From positions 1 through 38,498 of the forward strand of contig JAJDUG010000066.1 in assembly GCA_022826755.1 (NCBI GenBank): a DNA stretch of 38,498 nucleotides, written 5' to 3'. A program made the translations under genes and the position numbers. The notes below the pieces were generated by a model. The model saw only the letters and a program-made list of their open reading frames with translations, did no database searches and was not told the DNA's origin. The DNA comes from Acidobacteriota bacterium (GTDB taxonomy: Bacteria; Acidobacteriota; Terriglobia; Versatilivoradales; Versatilivoraceae). Below are positions 17,421-26,479 of this stretch, piece by piece. Positions within the stretch are counted from its first letter, which is position 1. Every line of letters begins with the position of its first letter.

Positions 17421-18539
17421 CTAGCCGCCGGCGGCCTGGGCGTCTCCGGTCTCCGGTGGAAACACCCGGTCCAGGGCCTGCTCGATTCGGGCAGCCGACT
17501 CCAGCGGCTCCAGGGGATCTTTCTGCAGCCGGTGGCGAAGGGACATGACGGCCACGCGCCGGATGTCCTCGGGCCCAACGGCATCCCTTCCCCGCCAGGC
17601 GGCCAGGGCCCGGGAGGCGCGATAGAGGGTCAGCTCGCCCCGGTGGCCGGCCACTTCCAGGCGCAGGCAGAGCTCGGCCATGCCCCGCAGCAGCCCGGCA
17701 TCCACGCCGACCCCGGAGACGCGGGAAAGGGCCGCCTTCAGCTTGCGCCGCAACTCCTCCTGGAGGAGTTCCGCCCGGGCGCAGAACCCGGCGGGATCCT
17801 GTTCGAAGCCCTGGCGCCGCCGCACGATCTCGATGCGCTCGTCCAGGTCATCCAGGGTCTTGACCTCCACGAACAGGCCGAAGCGATCCAGCAACTGGGG
17901 CCTCAACTCCCCTTCCTCGGGATTGCCCGAGCCCACCAGCACGAAGCGGGCGGCGTGGCTGACCGAGAGCCCCTCCCGCTCCACCTGGTTGCGGCCGCTG
18001 GCGGCCGCATCCAGCAGGAGGTCCACCAGGAAGTCTTCCAGCAGATTGACCTCGTCGATGTAGAGAAATCCCTGATGGGCCCTGGCCAGCAGGCCCGGCT
18101 GGAACACCTTGGCCCCCCGGTTCAAGGCCTGTTCGATGTCGAGACTGCCGCAGACCCGGTCTTCGGTGGCCCCCAGGGGCAGGTCGACCACCGGGACGGC
18201 AAAGGTCTCCCGGGGCAGCTTCCTGCCTTTTCCCCGTCGCTGCCGGCACTCCCGGCAGTGGTCCCGAGCCCGGTCCGGGTCGCAGTTGAAGGGGCAGTCC
18301 TTCACCCGGACCTTGGGGGGCAAAAGGTCGGCCAGGGCCCTCACCGCCGTGGATTTGGCCGTGCCGCGGTGACCCATGACCACCACGCCCCCAATGTGGG
18401 AGTCCAGGACCGTCAGCAGCAGGGCCAGCTTCATGTCTTCCTGGCCGACGATGGCCGAAAAGGGGTAGACGGGAGGCGCGGTTCCACGGGGCGCCTTGGC
18501 TTTTCCGGGCTTGGTCGGGCGAGTTTCAGACTGGGTCAC
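17421..18539 (-). CDS. bchI: Magnesium-chelatase I subunit (BchI/ChlI) AAA+ ATPase
   Basis: The ATP-hydrolysing motor subunit of the chelatase, 372 residues, close to the usual length. Walker A is GHRGTAKST (56-64) and Walker B is FLYIDEVNLLED (158-169, with D162 and E163). The sensor region includes VGSGNPEEGELRPQLLDRF, typical of the I subunit. An inserted cysteine cluster (C82, C86, C95, C98) lies between the first helix and the sheet and may bind a metal. The start is GTG at 18539 without a strong SD. It is the first gene of the chelatase set and is divergent from the amidohydrolase gene; 320 bp separate them. Confidence 0.92.
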   Translation of the reverse strand: MTQSETRPTKPGKAKAPRGTAPPVYPFSAIVGQEDMKLALLLTVLDSHIGGVVVMGHRGTAKSTAVRALADLLPPKVRVKDCPFNCDPDRARDHCRECRQRRGKGRKLPRETFAVPVVDLPLGATEDRVCGSLDIEQALNRGAKVFQPGLLARAHQGFLYIDEVNLLEDFLVDLLLDAAASGRNQVEREGLSVSHAARFVLVGSGNPEEGELRPQLLDRFGLFVEVKTLDDLDERIEIVRRRQGFEQDPAGFCARAELLQEELRRKLKAALSRVSGVGVDAGLLRGMAELCLRLEVAGHRGELTLYRASRALAAWRGRDAVGPEDIRRVAVMSLRHRLQKDPLEPLESAARIEQALDRVFPPETGDAQAAGG

Positions 18540-18858
18540 GTGTCAGGGAGTGCGGTCGGGCGTCCGGCTCGTGGACCTAGCCGCGGCCGGGACGACCGGG
18601 AGGAATCTTCAAGCAGTCGCCGACGCTGCTTGCTGCCTAACCCTAATGGGAGACCGTCGGGGTGTCAAGGGTGCGGCCGGGCGTTGCGCCTTGGGGTTGG
18701 GGGCAGGCAGTTCTTTAAAGGGACGGAAATCGGATATCGCCAACAAAACAGCCGGTCCCGGCTCCCGGATTTGGTATGCTCAGCCCCGTCGGAGCGCATG
18801 CCACCGGCGTAGCTGGGACCAAATGGAGCAGGCTTGAAGCCAAAGAGGAGAATCGCCG
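18540..18858. promoter_or_regulatory. Divergent intergenic region between bchI and the amidohydrolase
   Basis: This 319-bp region has no gene. TGGTATGCT at 18772-18780 is an extended -10 promoter for the plus-strand amidohydrolase, about 80 bp from its start. I looked for cobalamin-riboswitch conserved blocks upstream of bchI and did not find them. Confidence 0.45.
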
Positions 18859-19857
18859 ATGACCAAGGACTGGGAACTCAGGGAGTGCGACCGGGAGTTC
18901 TTCGACAGAGAACTGCGGAGCTTCGTGCCGGAGAAGATCTTCGACGCCCACGCCCACCTCTACGAGACCTGGCACTGGGGACGCGGCGAGGATGGATTCC
19001 AGGGGCCCAGGGTGGCGACCCTGGCCGAGTTTCGCCGCCTGATGGAGTGGATCACGCCCGGCAGCCATACCACGGCGCTGTTCTTCGGAGTGGGATTCAG
19101 CGACGACCGCCTCCGCCCGTCGAACGAGTTCGTGGCGGCTGAGGTGAGCCTGGATCCGGAAAACCGAGGGCAGATGGTGATCTCCCCCCGCATGGATCCC
19201 GAGGAGGTCCGGCAGGAGACCAAGCGGCTGGGCTTCACCGGCCTCAAGGTCTACCACACCTTCGTGCAGGGAGAAGTGAGCTGGCATGCCGACATTTCCA
19301 GGTTTCTCACCGAAGAGCACGTGCGCGTGGCCCACCAGGAGGGCTGGACCATCACGCTCCACATGGTGAAGGATCGGGCCATGGCGGATCCCGCCAACCA
19401 GGAGCGAATCGTGGAGTACTGCACCCGGTACCCGGACATGAAGCTCATCCTGGCCCACGCGGCCCGGGGCTTCAATCCCTATCACACGGTGGAGGGCATC
19501 CACGCTCTGAAGGGACTGCGCAACGTCTGGTGCGACACCTCGGCGGTCACCGAGGCCGGAGCCTTCGAGGCCATCATCGACACGCTGGGCCACGACCGGC
19601 TGTTGTGGGGGTCCGACTTCCCGGTCAGCCACGGACGCGGCCGCTGCATCGCCATCGGAGACCAGTTTTTCTGGCTGGGAGAGGACAGCCTGGACTGGGA
19701 CGGCGTGGCGGCCCAAGCCTCCATTCAACCCGTGCTGACGGGCCTGGAGTCCCTGCGGGTCCTGAAGCTGGCCGCGCGGCATCTGCGGCTGAGCGACAGC
19801 CAGGTGGAGGACATCTTCTACACCAACGCCCGGAGGATGCTGGGAATGGACGGGTGA
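18859..19857 (+). CDS. Metal-dependent amidohydrolase (amidohydrolase_2 family)
   Basis: This is a TIM-barrel hydrolase or decarboxylase of 332 residues. FDAHAHL (H31 and H33) supplies the first metal ligands, then H168 in TITLHM, H200 in LILAHAARGF and D253 in LLWGSDFP complete the set. The substrate is not predictable. The start has GAGGAG eight bases upstream. The sulfatase-like gene follows within 4 bp and is probably cotranscribed. Confidence 0.85.
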   Translation: MTKDWELRECDREFFDRELRSFVPEKIFDAHAHLYETWHWGRGEDGFQGPRVATLAEFRRLMEWITPGSHTTALFFGVGFSDDRLRPSNEFVAAEVSLDPENRGQMVISPRMDPEEVRQETKRLGFTGLKVYHTFVQGEVSWHADISRFLTEEHVRVAHQEGWTITLHMVKDRAMADPANQERIVEYCTRYPDMKLILAHAARGFNPYHTVEGIHALKGLRNVWCDTSAVTEAGAFEAIIDTLGHDRLLWGSDFPVSHGRGRCIAIGDQFFWLGEDSLDWDGVAAQASIQPVLTGLESLRVLKLAARHLRLSDSQVEDIFYTNARRMLGMDG

Positions 19858-19861
19858 GGCC

Positions 19862-22060
19862 ATGATGACTGAGCGAAGAAGCGCAGCCATTTCTCTCGTT
19901 CTTCTGTCCGGTTGGATCAACCTCAAGATCTTTTTCTTCTGCCCCCTTACCATCTACATCACCAATGCGGAGGAAATGAGAGTCGGATTCCAGACTCTGG
20001 CGTGGCTCTACGTCCTCCCGTTCCTGGCATGCACCGCCCTGATTGCCGTCGCGGGAGTGGTCCTGCCGCGCGGTCCGCGCCAATTCTACGGGGCCGTTCT
20101 GGCCGCCATCGGCGTTCTTCTCTGGCTGCAGGGTGACATTCTTCTCTGGGATTACGGCCCGCTGGACGGGACCTTCATAGACTGGCAGCGGGAGGCGTGG
20201 AAGGGCCACGTCGACACCCCCATCTGGGTGGCGGTCATTGCGGCCGCCGTCTATTGGCGGCGCCGAGTGCTCCCGCTGGTCCGTCCACTCTGCCTGTTCC
20301 TGCTGGCGGTTCAGGCGGGTTCCCTGTGGTTCCTGGAACCGGATCCGCGAACCGAACCGGGTGACAGACTCGGGAGCGCTCTGGTCTACGCGGATCCTCC
20401 CGAGAGGCTGTTCCGGTTCTCGGACAGCCGGAATGTGATCCATATCGTCCTGGACGGATTTCAGTCGGACATCTTCGAAGAGATCGTGGCGGACTCCCAG
20501 CGCTATCGGGACGCCCTGCGGGGCTTCACCTTCTTCAGGGAAGCGATCACCTCGTCCACCGTCACCTACTTGAGCGTTCCATCTTTCATGACCGCCACCA
20601 CTTACCTGAATCACACTCCCGTCTGGAAATTCAAGCGGGAGGCGCTGGAAGGCAGGAACATCGTCCAGGTTCTGGCCGACGCCGGTTACCAGGTCGATAT
20701 GGCTTCGGCCACCAACTTCTCCTTGAACTTTCATCAAGACGGAAGCTATTACCACATTCCGCGACCCTTTCGAGGGAAAGAGGAGACAGAGAAATGGCAC
20801 GCCGGCTTCATGTTGGACCTGTCGCTGTTTCGATGCACCCCCCATTTCGTCAAGGGAGCGATCTACAACCGCCAGGCCTGGTGGATATCGTCGACGATAC
20901 TGGACCTGTCGGGCCTGGTGCATAATCACTTCTCCGGAAACGAGTTCCTGCAGCATTTCACCGAGAGGTCATCGCCGGGACGGGAGGGGGCCGTCTACAA
21001 GTACATTCACCTCATTACGCCCCACCCCCCGCTGGTGGTTGCCGAAGGGGACGTCCCGGCCGAAAAGCCGCTGGAACGCAACCGGGAGAACCACAAGCGG
21101 CAGTCGGCCTATACTCTCGACAGGATCGTCGCCTTGCTTGACAAGCTGCGGACCCTGGCGATCTACGATCCTTCGCTGATCATCATCCAGTCGGACCACG
21201 GCAGTGGAGAATCGTTCCGGATGCGGGAAGCCGGTTCGGATCGCTGGATCGACTCTCTGAAGTCCGAGCTTCGGGCATGGGGAGCTGTCCTGCCCTTGCT
21301 TCTGGTCAAGCCGGCCCATGGCGGCGAGCCGCTGAAGGTGTCGGAGGCTCCGGTTGAACTCAACGACATCCCCGCGACGTTGACCGGGCTGCTGGGGTTG
21401 CCCCGTGCCTTTGGCGGCAGGAACGTGTTCGCGGTCAAGCGCGGAGAGGAGAGGCAGCGAAGATACTATCGGGAGATGTCGGAACGGCGTCGGGCTGCGA
21501 GAACCGGGTATTTCGAGAGCCTGCAGGAGTACATCATTTCGGGAAGCGTTTTTCGGGAATCCTCATGGCAAGTGGGAAGGGTCTATCCCAAGCCGACCGC
21601 CTACAGCAACCGAAAGTACGCCTGGGGAACCTCGCTGCGCTTCGGGTCCAAAGGCAACGTCCTTCCGTTTCTGCTGGACGGGTGGAGCACACCTGGCGAA
21701 AACGGGACCTGGACCGCGGCCAGGACGGTCGGACTGGGGTTCGAGGTGGATCCTCCCAAGAGCGACACCGTGAGCCTGAGCGCGACACTGTTCCCCTTCA
21801 TTGTGCAGGACAAGCTCCCGCGCCAGCGTGTTCTGGTCCGCATCAATGACACGCCCGTCGGTGAATGGATGCTGACCGATCGGGTGCTTCAAACCCATTC
21901 CGTCGCCGTCCCGGCGACTCGTTTCAAGGGAAACGACGTCGTGATCGGTTTCGGGTTTCCCGATGCGGCCTCCCCCAAGGAGATGGGCGTGAATCGCGAT
22001 GTCCGCACTCTGGGAGCGATCGTTTACGACGTCACCCTCCACGACGGCCCTGCGCCATGA
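19862..22060 (+). CDS. Membrane sulfatase/LTA-synthase-like enzyme with C-terminal beta domain
   Basis: This 732-residue protein has five hydrophobic segments up to residue 160, then an alkaline-phosphatase-fold catalytic domain facing the periplasm. IHIVLDGFQSD (D198) is the first metal site, TSSTVTYLSVPSFMTA (230-245) probably carries the Thr/Ser nucleophile, and IIIQSDHGSGES the second metal site. NDIPATLTGLLGL is also typical of LTA-synthase/phosphoethanolamine-transferase relatives. The last 130 residues (LDGWSTPGENGTW to GFPDAASPKEMGVNRDVRTL as consecutive landmarks) look like a beta-sandwich domain seen attached to cell-surface glycan enzymes, which is inference. ATG at 19865 fits the GAGG better than that at 19862. 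The likely role is modification of surface polymers. Confidence 0.8.
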   Translation: MMTERRSAAISLVLLSGWINLKIFFFCPLTIYITNAEEMRVGFQTLAWLYVLPFLACTALIAVAGVVLPRGPRQFYGAVLAAIGVLLWLQGDILLWDYGPLDGTFIDWQREAWKGHVDTPIWVAVIAAAVYWRRRVLPLVRPLCLFLLAVQAGSLWFLEPDPRTEPGDRLGSALVYADPPERLFRFSDSRNVIHIVLDGFQSDIFEEIVADSQRYRDALRGFTFFREAITSSTVTYLSVPSFMTATTYLNHTPVWKFKREALEGRNIVQVLADAGYQVDMASATNFSLNFHQDGSYYHIPRPFRGKEETEKWHAGFMLDLSLFRCTPHFVKGAIYNRQAWWISSTILDLSGLVHNHFSGNEFLQHFTERSSPGREGAVYKYIHLITPHPPLVVAEGDVPAEKPLERNRENHKRQSAYTLDRIVALLDKLRTLAIYDPSLIIIQSDHGSGESFRMREAGSDRWIDSLKSELRAWGAVLPLLLVKPAHGGEPLKVSEAPVELNDIPATLTGLLGLPRAFGGRNVFAVKRGEERQRRYYREMSERRRAARTGYFESLQEYIISGSVFRESSWQVGRVYPKPTAYSNRKYAWGTSLRFGSKGNVLPFLLDGWSTPGENGTWTAARTVGLGFEVDPPKSDTVSLSATLFPFIVQDKLPRQRVLVRINDTPVGEWMLTDRVLQTHSVAVPATRFKGNDVVIGFGFPDAASPKEMGVNRDVRTLGAIVYDVTLHDGPAP

Positions 22061-22098
22061 CCGGGGGCGCCCAGCGCGAACCGGTCCTAACGGGGATG

Positions 22099-22542
22099 AA
22101 CGGCGAACCACCAATGAACACGAATTTACACGAATTGATCTTGAAAAAAGAAGTGTTTCAGGTCGTGGGTTGCGCGATGGAAGTGCTGAATACGCTAGGG
22201 CATGGCTTTCTTGAAAAGCCGTACGAAAACGCACTGGTTGTGGAACTCGGGCTGAAAGGGATTCCGTTCAAGCAACAGCCCCATTATGACATCATCTACA
22301 AGAGGATCCTCGTTGGGGAGTACATTCCCGACCTGATCGTGTTCGATCAGATCGTTGTCGATACCAAGACGATTGACCGAATCACCGATTTGGAACGGGG
22401 ACAGATTCTCAATTACCTGAAGATCACCCACCTCAGAGTCGGACTACTCCTTAATTTCAAGCGTCCTACGCTTCAATGGGAGAGGTTGGTTCTTTGACAT
22501 CATTCGAGTCCATTCGTGTGAATTCGTGGTTCGCCGTTTTCC
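22099..22542 (+). mobile_element. Inverted-repeat-bounded unit carrying a GxxExxY gene
   Basis: About 40-bp inverted arms at 22099-22138 and 22500-22542 share ACGGCGAACCAC followed by CACGAAT blocks at 10-bp spacing. Between them lies only the GxxExxY gene, whose first codons are made from the left arm. A solo copy of the right part, including the last eight codons of the gene, lies at 27238-27289. No transposase and no clear target-site duplication was seen. Confidence 0.55.
22114..22497 (+). CDS. GxxExxY family protein (PD-(D/E)XK nuclease-like)
   Basis: 127 residues, the normal size for this family, which often occurs in many paralogues per genome. The signature is G31-x-x-E34-x-x-Y37. 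A nuclease-like core follows: D73 in YIPDLIV and D83-T-K85 in IVVDTKTI, with Asp in place of the usual second Glu. The biological role is unknown. The ATG at 22114 lies inside the inverted-repeat arm, and no SD is visible; 22096 is another in-frame ATG. The last codons (LQWERLVL) recur as LEWERLVS in the remnant at 27238-27289. Confidence 0.82.
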   Translation: MNTNLHELILKKEVFQVVGCAMEVLNTLGHGFLEKPYENALVVELGLKGIPFKQQPHYDIIYKRILVGEYIPDLIVFDQIVVDTKTIDRITDLERGQILNYLKITHLRVGLLLNFKRPTLQWERLVL

Positions 22543-22581
22543 TGCGTGGATTGAGCGCTGACTTCGCGGGAAAGGCTGGGG

Positions 22582-24567
22582 CTAGAACAGCGGCCGGCCG
22601 ACCATGGCGGGTTCCGGGGGGAGGCCGAACTCGGCCAGGATGGTGGGAGCCAGGTCCGTCAGGCCCGGCTTCTCCAGTCGGATCTTGCGGTTGCTGATCA
22701 GAATGCCGGGGACCGCATCGGCGTGGATCAGGTGGTCCCCGCTCCACTTGTCGAGGTTGTCCTCCAGCACCGTCTCGGGAAACCTGCCCAGGGTGGTCTC
22801 CCAGGAGGCCCGGTAGCCGCGGTGGTAGCCGAGGACCAGGTCGGGGCCCTCCCGCCGCCGGGGGCCGCTGTAGATCGAGTCCGGCCGGTGCACCCGGGCC
22901 AGCACCGCCTCTCCGGATTCCGGATCGCGCAACTCCAGCAGCCGGGTCTGGATCTCCTGGAGAAGCGCCTCCTCTTCCGCTCCCCTCCGGACGATTCCCC
23001 TTGGTTCCCTGCCGTAGAGGTTGAGGTAGAGTCCGTTGAAGCCGAATCCGTAGGCGCGGGTCCGGCTCCAGTCGACGTTTCGCAGCATGCCTTCCTCGGA
23101 GCCCTGCAGCACGGTGATGTAGCCCTGTTGCCGGAGCCAGGTGTTCAGATGAAAGGCGCGGTAAAAGGGGGCGAACCCGTGGTCCGACATCACCAGCAGG
23201 GTGGTGCGGTCGTCGACCTCCTCCAACACCCGCCCCAGGACCCGGTCCATCTCGAGGTAGGTGTCGGGAATCGTGGCGGCGTGGGGTGAATCCGGCTGGA
23301 AGCCCGGATGGCGGGGATCCATGGCGCTCCAGAACATGTGGCTGAGCTGGTCCAGCCGGCCCAGGTAGAAGAAGAACAAGCCCTCCCGAAAGTCCCGCAA
23401 ACCGGTCTCCAGCATGCGCAGCTCTTCCTCGAAGACCGAATCCGCCTGCTGCAGGAACTCTTCCTCGTCCAGGATCCCGGAGGAAAGGGCCTTGGTATCT
23501 TCGGGGATGCCCAGAGTGGAATAGAGGCCGATCTGCTCGCACAATTCATGGCTGTAGTCGGCCGGATGGGAGATGGGAAGAGCCGGGTGGGAGGGGTGGA
23601 TATTGACCGGGGTCACGTAGATCTGCAGGCGGGGAGCGGCCTGCTTCAGATAGAAGCGGCAGATCCCCCGTACGCTGTGCAGCAGGGGCACCAGCTCGAA
23701 TTCGACCTCGATCCACTGGCTCCAGATCCCTTCCTGCAGCAGAAACCGGCGGTCTCCGAGCTCGATCCGCACCACCCGGCTCTCGGGATCGACAGTTCCC
23801 TGAAAGCTCGTCCAAGCCTGTTCGACATCCGTCCTGAAGGGATTGGGCGGCCCCGCTATTCGGGCCTGGAAACTCCGGTTGCGGACCGTCAGAGGAATGA
23901 CTTTCCCTCCGGAGACCTCTCCGGAGGGAAGGTCGGGATCCTCGGTGTAAAAGGAGAAGGTGCCGTAGGTCCCCTGAAGATCGGGGGTTCCCATGCCCGA
24001 GAGCTGGTGGCCGGACTCGCCGGCCGGCGGGAAGTTGGCGGGCGCCCGCAGTATGGCCGCGGGGATTCCATGGCCGCCAAGGATCTCCCAGAAGGCTTTG
24101 CCGCGGCGCAGGAGCGTCACCCGTCCCGCCGAGAGCGGCACTCGCCAGGAACCCATCGACAGGGCATAGGCGCCTTCCTCGCTGCGGGAGGTGGACAGGT
24201 AGGGCGAGAGGGTGGCCGGGTCCCGGTGAATGAAATCGAAGATTCCGTGCCCCCCCGGGTTCATGCCGGTGATGAAGCTGGACCAGGCCACGGGGCTTTG
24301 AGGAGGGGTGCTGGTCCGCAGGGGGCGGAAATGGTCTTCGTCCATGAAGCGGCCGAAGTTGGGCATCCGGCCTTCTTCCACAAAGCGGGCCAACAGGACC
24401 GGGTCCATGCCGTCGATGCCCAGCACGATCACCCTCTTGTGGGTGGTCGTAGCGGTGGGAGGGCCGGATTGGCAGCCGGCCAGTAGCAGGGGCAGGAACA
24501 GGCCGGGCAGCCATGCCCATCTTCGCCGTCGACCGCCGGGCGGCCTGCCGCATCCGGCTGGAACCAT
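22582..24567 (-). CDS. Lipoprotein of the alkaline-phosphatase/phosphodiesterase family
   Basis: A 661-residue type I phosphodiesterase/nucleotide-pyrophosphatase-like enzyme. The start at 24567 has GAGGAG four bases upstream; a TTG at 24609 is an alternative. The signal is an arginine-rich n-region, a hydrophobic core and the lipobox LLAGC with C32, so it is lipidated in the envelope. VIVLGIDGMDP (D52) is the first metal site. TPPQSPVAWSSFITG (87-101) holds the nucleophile region, followed by MNPGGHGIFDF. MSDHGF and GDHLIHADAVPG complete the metal site. It probably hydrolyses a phosphodiester or similar ester on an extracytoplasmic substrate. It lies 39 bp beyond the GxxExxY unit. Confidence 0.85.
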   Translation of the reverse strand: MVPAGCGRPPGGRRRRWAWLPGLFLPLLLAGCQSGPPTATTTHKRVIVLGIDGMDPVLLARFVEEGRMPNFGRFMDEDHFRPLRTSTPPQSPVAWSSFITGMNPGGHGIFDFIHRDPATLSPYLSTSRSEEGAYALSMGSWRVPLSAGRVTLLRRGKAFWEILGGHGIPAAILRAPANFPPAGESGHQLSGMGTPDLQGTYGTFSFYTEDPDLPSGEVSGGKVIPLTVRNRSFQARIAGPPNPFRTDVEQAWTSFQGTVDPESRVVRIELGDRRFLLQEGIWSQWIEVEFELVPLLHSVRGICRFYLKQAAPRLQIYVTPVNIHPSHPALPISHPADYSHELCEQIGLYSTLGIPEDTKALSSGILDEEEFLQQADSVFEEELRMLETGLRDFREGLFFFYLGRLDQLSHMFWSAMDPRHPGFQPDSPHAATIPDTYLEMDRVLGRVLEEVDDRTTLLVMSDHGFAPFYRAFHLNTWLRQQGYITVLQGSEEGMLRNVDWSRTRAYGFGFNGLYLNLYGREPRGIVRRGAEEEALLQEIQTRLLELRDPESGEAVLARVHRPDSIYSGPRRREGPDLVLGYHRGYRASWETTLGRFPETVLEDNLDKWSGDHLIHADAVPGILISNRKIRLEKPGLTDLAPTILAEFGLPPEPAMVGRPLF

Positions 24568-24624
24568 GGTGCTCCTCAACCCTTTCCTGCCCGTCCGGAC
24601 CCAAACCAACGGCCCTCCCCAACG

Positions 24625-24705
24625 GGGCGGATCATCCGAGTGGGAAACTGGTGGTCGTCAATAAAGACGAACCACGAATGAACACCAATAGACACACATA
24701 GGGAT
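24625..24705 (+). repeat. CACGAAT-type repeat module
   Basis: It begins GGGCGGATCATCCGAG and continues through AATAAAGACGAACCACGAAT. It matches the modules at 29330-29516 (inverted), 31808-31880 and 35221-35447. Confidence 0.75.
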
Positions 24706-24792
24706 GGACTCCCTTCAACCACAAGCAGCCCTGAAATACTCCTGCAATTTTGCCCCCTTGGTGTGACCTTGTCATGGGATGAGGCCCCCCCG

Positions 24793-24900
24793 GGGGCGTT
24801 CCCTTTGAGCAGGTCAAGAGCACCGTCTTTCTTCGTGTGTCTTCGTGGTCCTTGGTGTGACTTGGTGGATACCTCTTTTTCTCTGCTGTTTCAGACTGGA
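24793..24900 (+). repeat. CTTCGTGT-type repeat (family E) copy 1
   Basis: The block runs from GGGGCGTTCCCTTTGAG through TCTTTCTTCGTGTGTC to GTGGATACCTCTTTTT. An inverted copy lies at 29170-29275 and a shorter one at 32298-32365. Confidence 0.75.
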
Positions 24901-24986
24901 AATGGCCGCCTGTCGGGCCCCCGCCGGCTGGGCGCACCCGGTTGCTTGCTGTATACTACCCGGCACGACGCCGGGGGCCAGTCAGC

Positions 24987-25712
24987 GTGACCGATCCAAC
25001 CGATTTCTTCGACCTGACCCAATTCGAGCACCGGGATCTCTGGCGCCGCGGCGATCGGGTGTGGGACGCGCTCAAGCGGCTGCACGCCTGCCTCGAAGCC
25101 CTGGTCCCGCCCGGGACCATGGATATCCAGGGGGAAGTCTCCCGGGGCGCCACCCTCCATGGAACCGGAATCCGCATCGGTCCGGGCACCGTGGTGGAAG
25201 ACGGCGCCTACATCGCCGGACCGGCCGTCATCGGCAGCGGCTGCCGCATCCGGCACGGCGCCTACGTGCGCGGTGGAGTGGTCGCCGGAGACGGCTGCGT
25301 CATCGGCCACGCCACCGAGGTGAAGGGCGCCATCCTGCTCAACCGGAGCAAGGCCCCCCACTTCGCCTACGTGGGGGACAGCATCCTGGGACAGGAAGCC
25401 AACCTGGGAGCCGGCACCAAGCTCTCCAATCTCACCCTGGTCAGCTCCAGGAGCCCCGAGACGGGCCGGCGGCCCACGCTGCGGATCCGGATCGACGACC
25501 GGACCTACGACACCGGCCTCGCCAAGCTGGGGGCCATACTGGGGGACGACGTCCAGACCGGCTGCAACTGCGTCACCCACCCGGGCTGCCTGGTGGGCCC
25601 TCGCACCCTCATCTACGCCAACGTGGCCCTCCGCAAGGGCTACACCCCGGCCGACAGCCTGGTCAAGCTCGGCCAGGCCACCACCGTGGTGACCCGCCTT
25701 CCCGCGGACTGA
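24987..25712 (+). CDS. Hexapeptide-repeat (left-handed beta-helix) protein, GlmU C-terminal-like
   Basis: 241 residues with a hexapeptide-repeat beta-helix from about residue 50 to 220, for example IGPGTVVEDGAYIAGPAVIG (a run of hexads). Such domains usually transfer an acyl group to a nucleotide sugar. The sequence HFAYVGDSILGQEANLGAGT resembles the acetyltransferase half of GlmU-type enzymes, but no uridylyltransferase domain precedes it. The GTG at 24987 is preferred, because TATACT at 24952-24957 could be the -10 and would place the ATG at 24942 upstream of transcription. Convergent with the RidA-like gene (6 bp). Confidence 0.78.
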   Translation: MTDPTDFFDLTQFEHRDLWRRGDRVWDALKRLHACLEALVPPGTMDIQGEVSRGATLHGTGIRIGPGTVVEDGAYIAGPAVIGSGCRIRHGAYVRGGVVAGDGCVIGHATEVKGAILLNRSKAPHFAYVGDSILGQEANLGAGTKLSNLTLVSSRSPETGRRPTLRIRIDDRTYDTGLAKLGAILGDDVQTGCNCVTHPGCLVGPRTLIYANVALRKGYTPADSLVKLGQATTVVTRLPAD

Positions 25713-25718
25713 ACCAGG

Positions 25719-26468
25719 CTACAGGTAGATCTCGCGGGCGTGGCCCCGCAGGTCCATTTCATAGTCGATGTCGACAATGGGCGGGCGGGCGTAGTGCCAC
25801 ACGAGGCCGCGGAGGCTGGCGGCCCCCATCCGGGAGTGCAGGTCCTCCTCGATGAAGGGGTGAATGTCGAACACGGTGTAGACCGTGACCGCCGTCACCT
25901 GGGACCAGTCCTTCTCCAGGTCCACCAGCCTCTGATCCAGGATTTGCATGACGGCCGCGTTCTTCTCCCGGATCGCCTCCGGCGACGTGTCTCCGCGGCG
26001 GACGATGGCGCTTCCCCCATCCGGCGAGGCGGTAATTTCGCCCGCCCCGGCAGCCACGAAGGTGGGCCGTTGCAGGCCGGGCGCCGGAGCGGTGAAGGCA
26101 AAGCCAAACAGCGAGGCCTCGGCGGGAGGACTCACCACCGGGGCCACGTTGGTTCTGGCCATGGGGTTGACTCCGTCCACCAGGATCCGCCAGTCGGTCA
26201 CCAGGGATCGGTACCCCTGATTGAATTCGCTGAAGCCCTCGGCGGTGAAGGGGCGGGCGCAGCGCAGCTCGACGGCGCACAGCGCCTGGCGCGGCCTCCC
26301 CTGTTCCTTCAGAAACGCATCGATGAGATCGAAACCCTGCCGCCAGGGCAGCAACTCCTTCAGCGTGACGCGCACGATCTCGTAGCCCGGCGCCGACACC
26401 ACTCCGTCCGAAAAGGCTTCCCCTCCCGGCGCAAAGAGATAATTCCCTTCAGGATTATTGACAAGCAT
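25719..26468 (-). CDS. RidA-superfamily protein, CnbZ-like (aminomuconate deaminase-like)
   Basis: 249 residues with a strong SD (GGAGG five bases before ATG 26468). The sequence pattern (NPEGNYLFAPGG at the start, ELRCARPFTAEGFSEFNQGY, then VVSPPAEASLFGF, IVRRGDTSPEAIREK and WHYARPPIVDIDYEMD) matches proteins annotated as 2-amino-5-chloromuconate deaminase CnbZ. These are double-length RidA-like enzymes that hydrolyse an imine or enamine. The assignment rests on remembered family features and the true substrate is unknown. It lies 11 bp downstream of the UbiC-like gene and is cotranscribed with it. Confidence 0.6.
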   Translation of the reverse strand: MLVNNPEGNYLFAPGGEAFSDGVVSAPGYEIVRVTLKELLPWRQGFDLIDAFLKEQGRPRQALCAVELRCARPFTAEGFSEFNQGYRSLVTDWRILVDGVNPMARTNVAPVVSPPAEASLFGFAFTAPAPGLQRPTFVAAGAGEITASPDGGSAIVRRGDTSPEAIREKNAAVMQILDQRLVDLEKDWSQVTAVTVYTVFDIHPFIEEDLHSRMGAASLRGLVWHYARPPIVDIDYEMDLRGHAREIYL

Positions 26469-26479
26469 GGCCACCTCCC

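Noticed and set aside
18540..18858. Cobalamin riboswitch upstream of bchI
   Set aside because: The conserved B12-box and surrounding blocks were not found on either strand.
18715..19953. 412-residue minus-strand frame opposite the amidohydrolase
   Set aside because: Shadow of the amidohydrolase gene, which has a good SD and all metal ligands.
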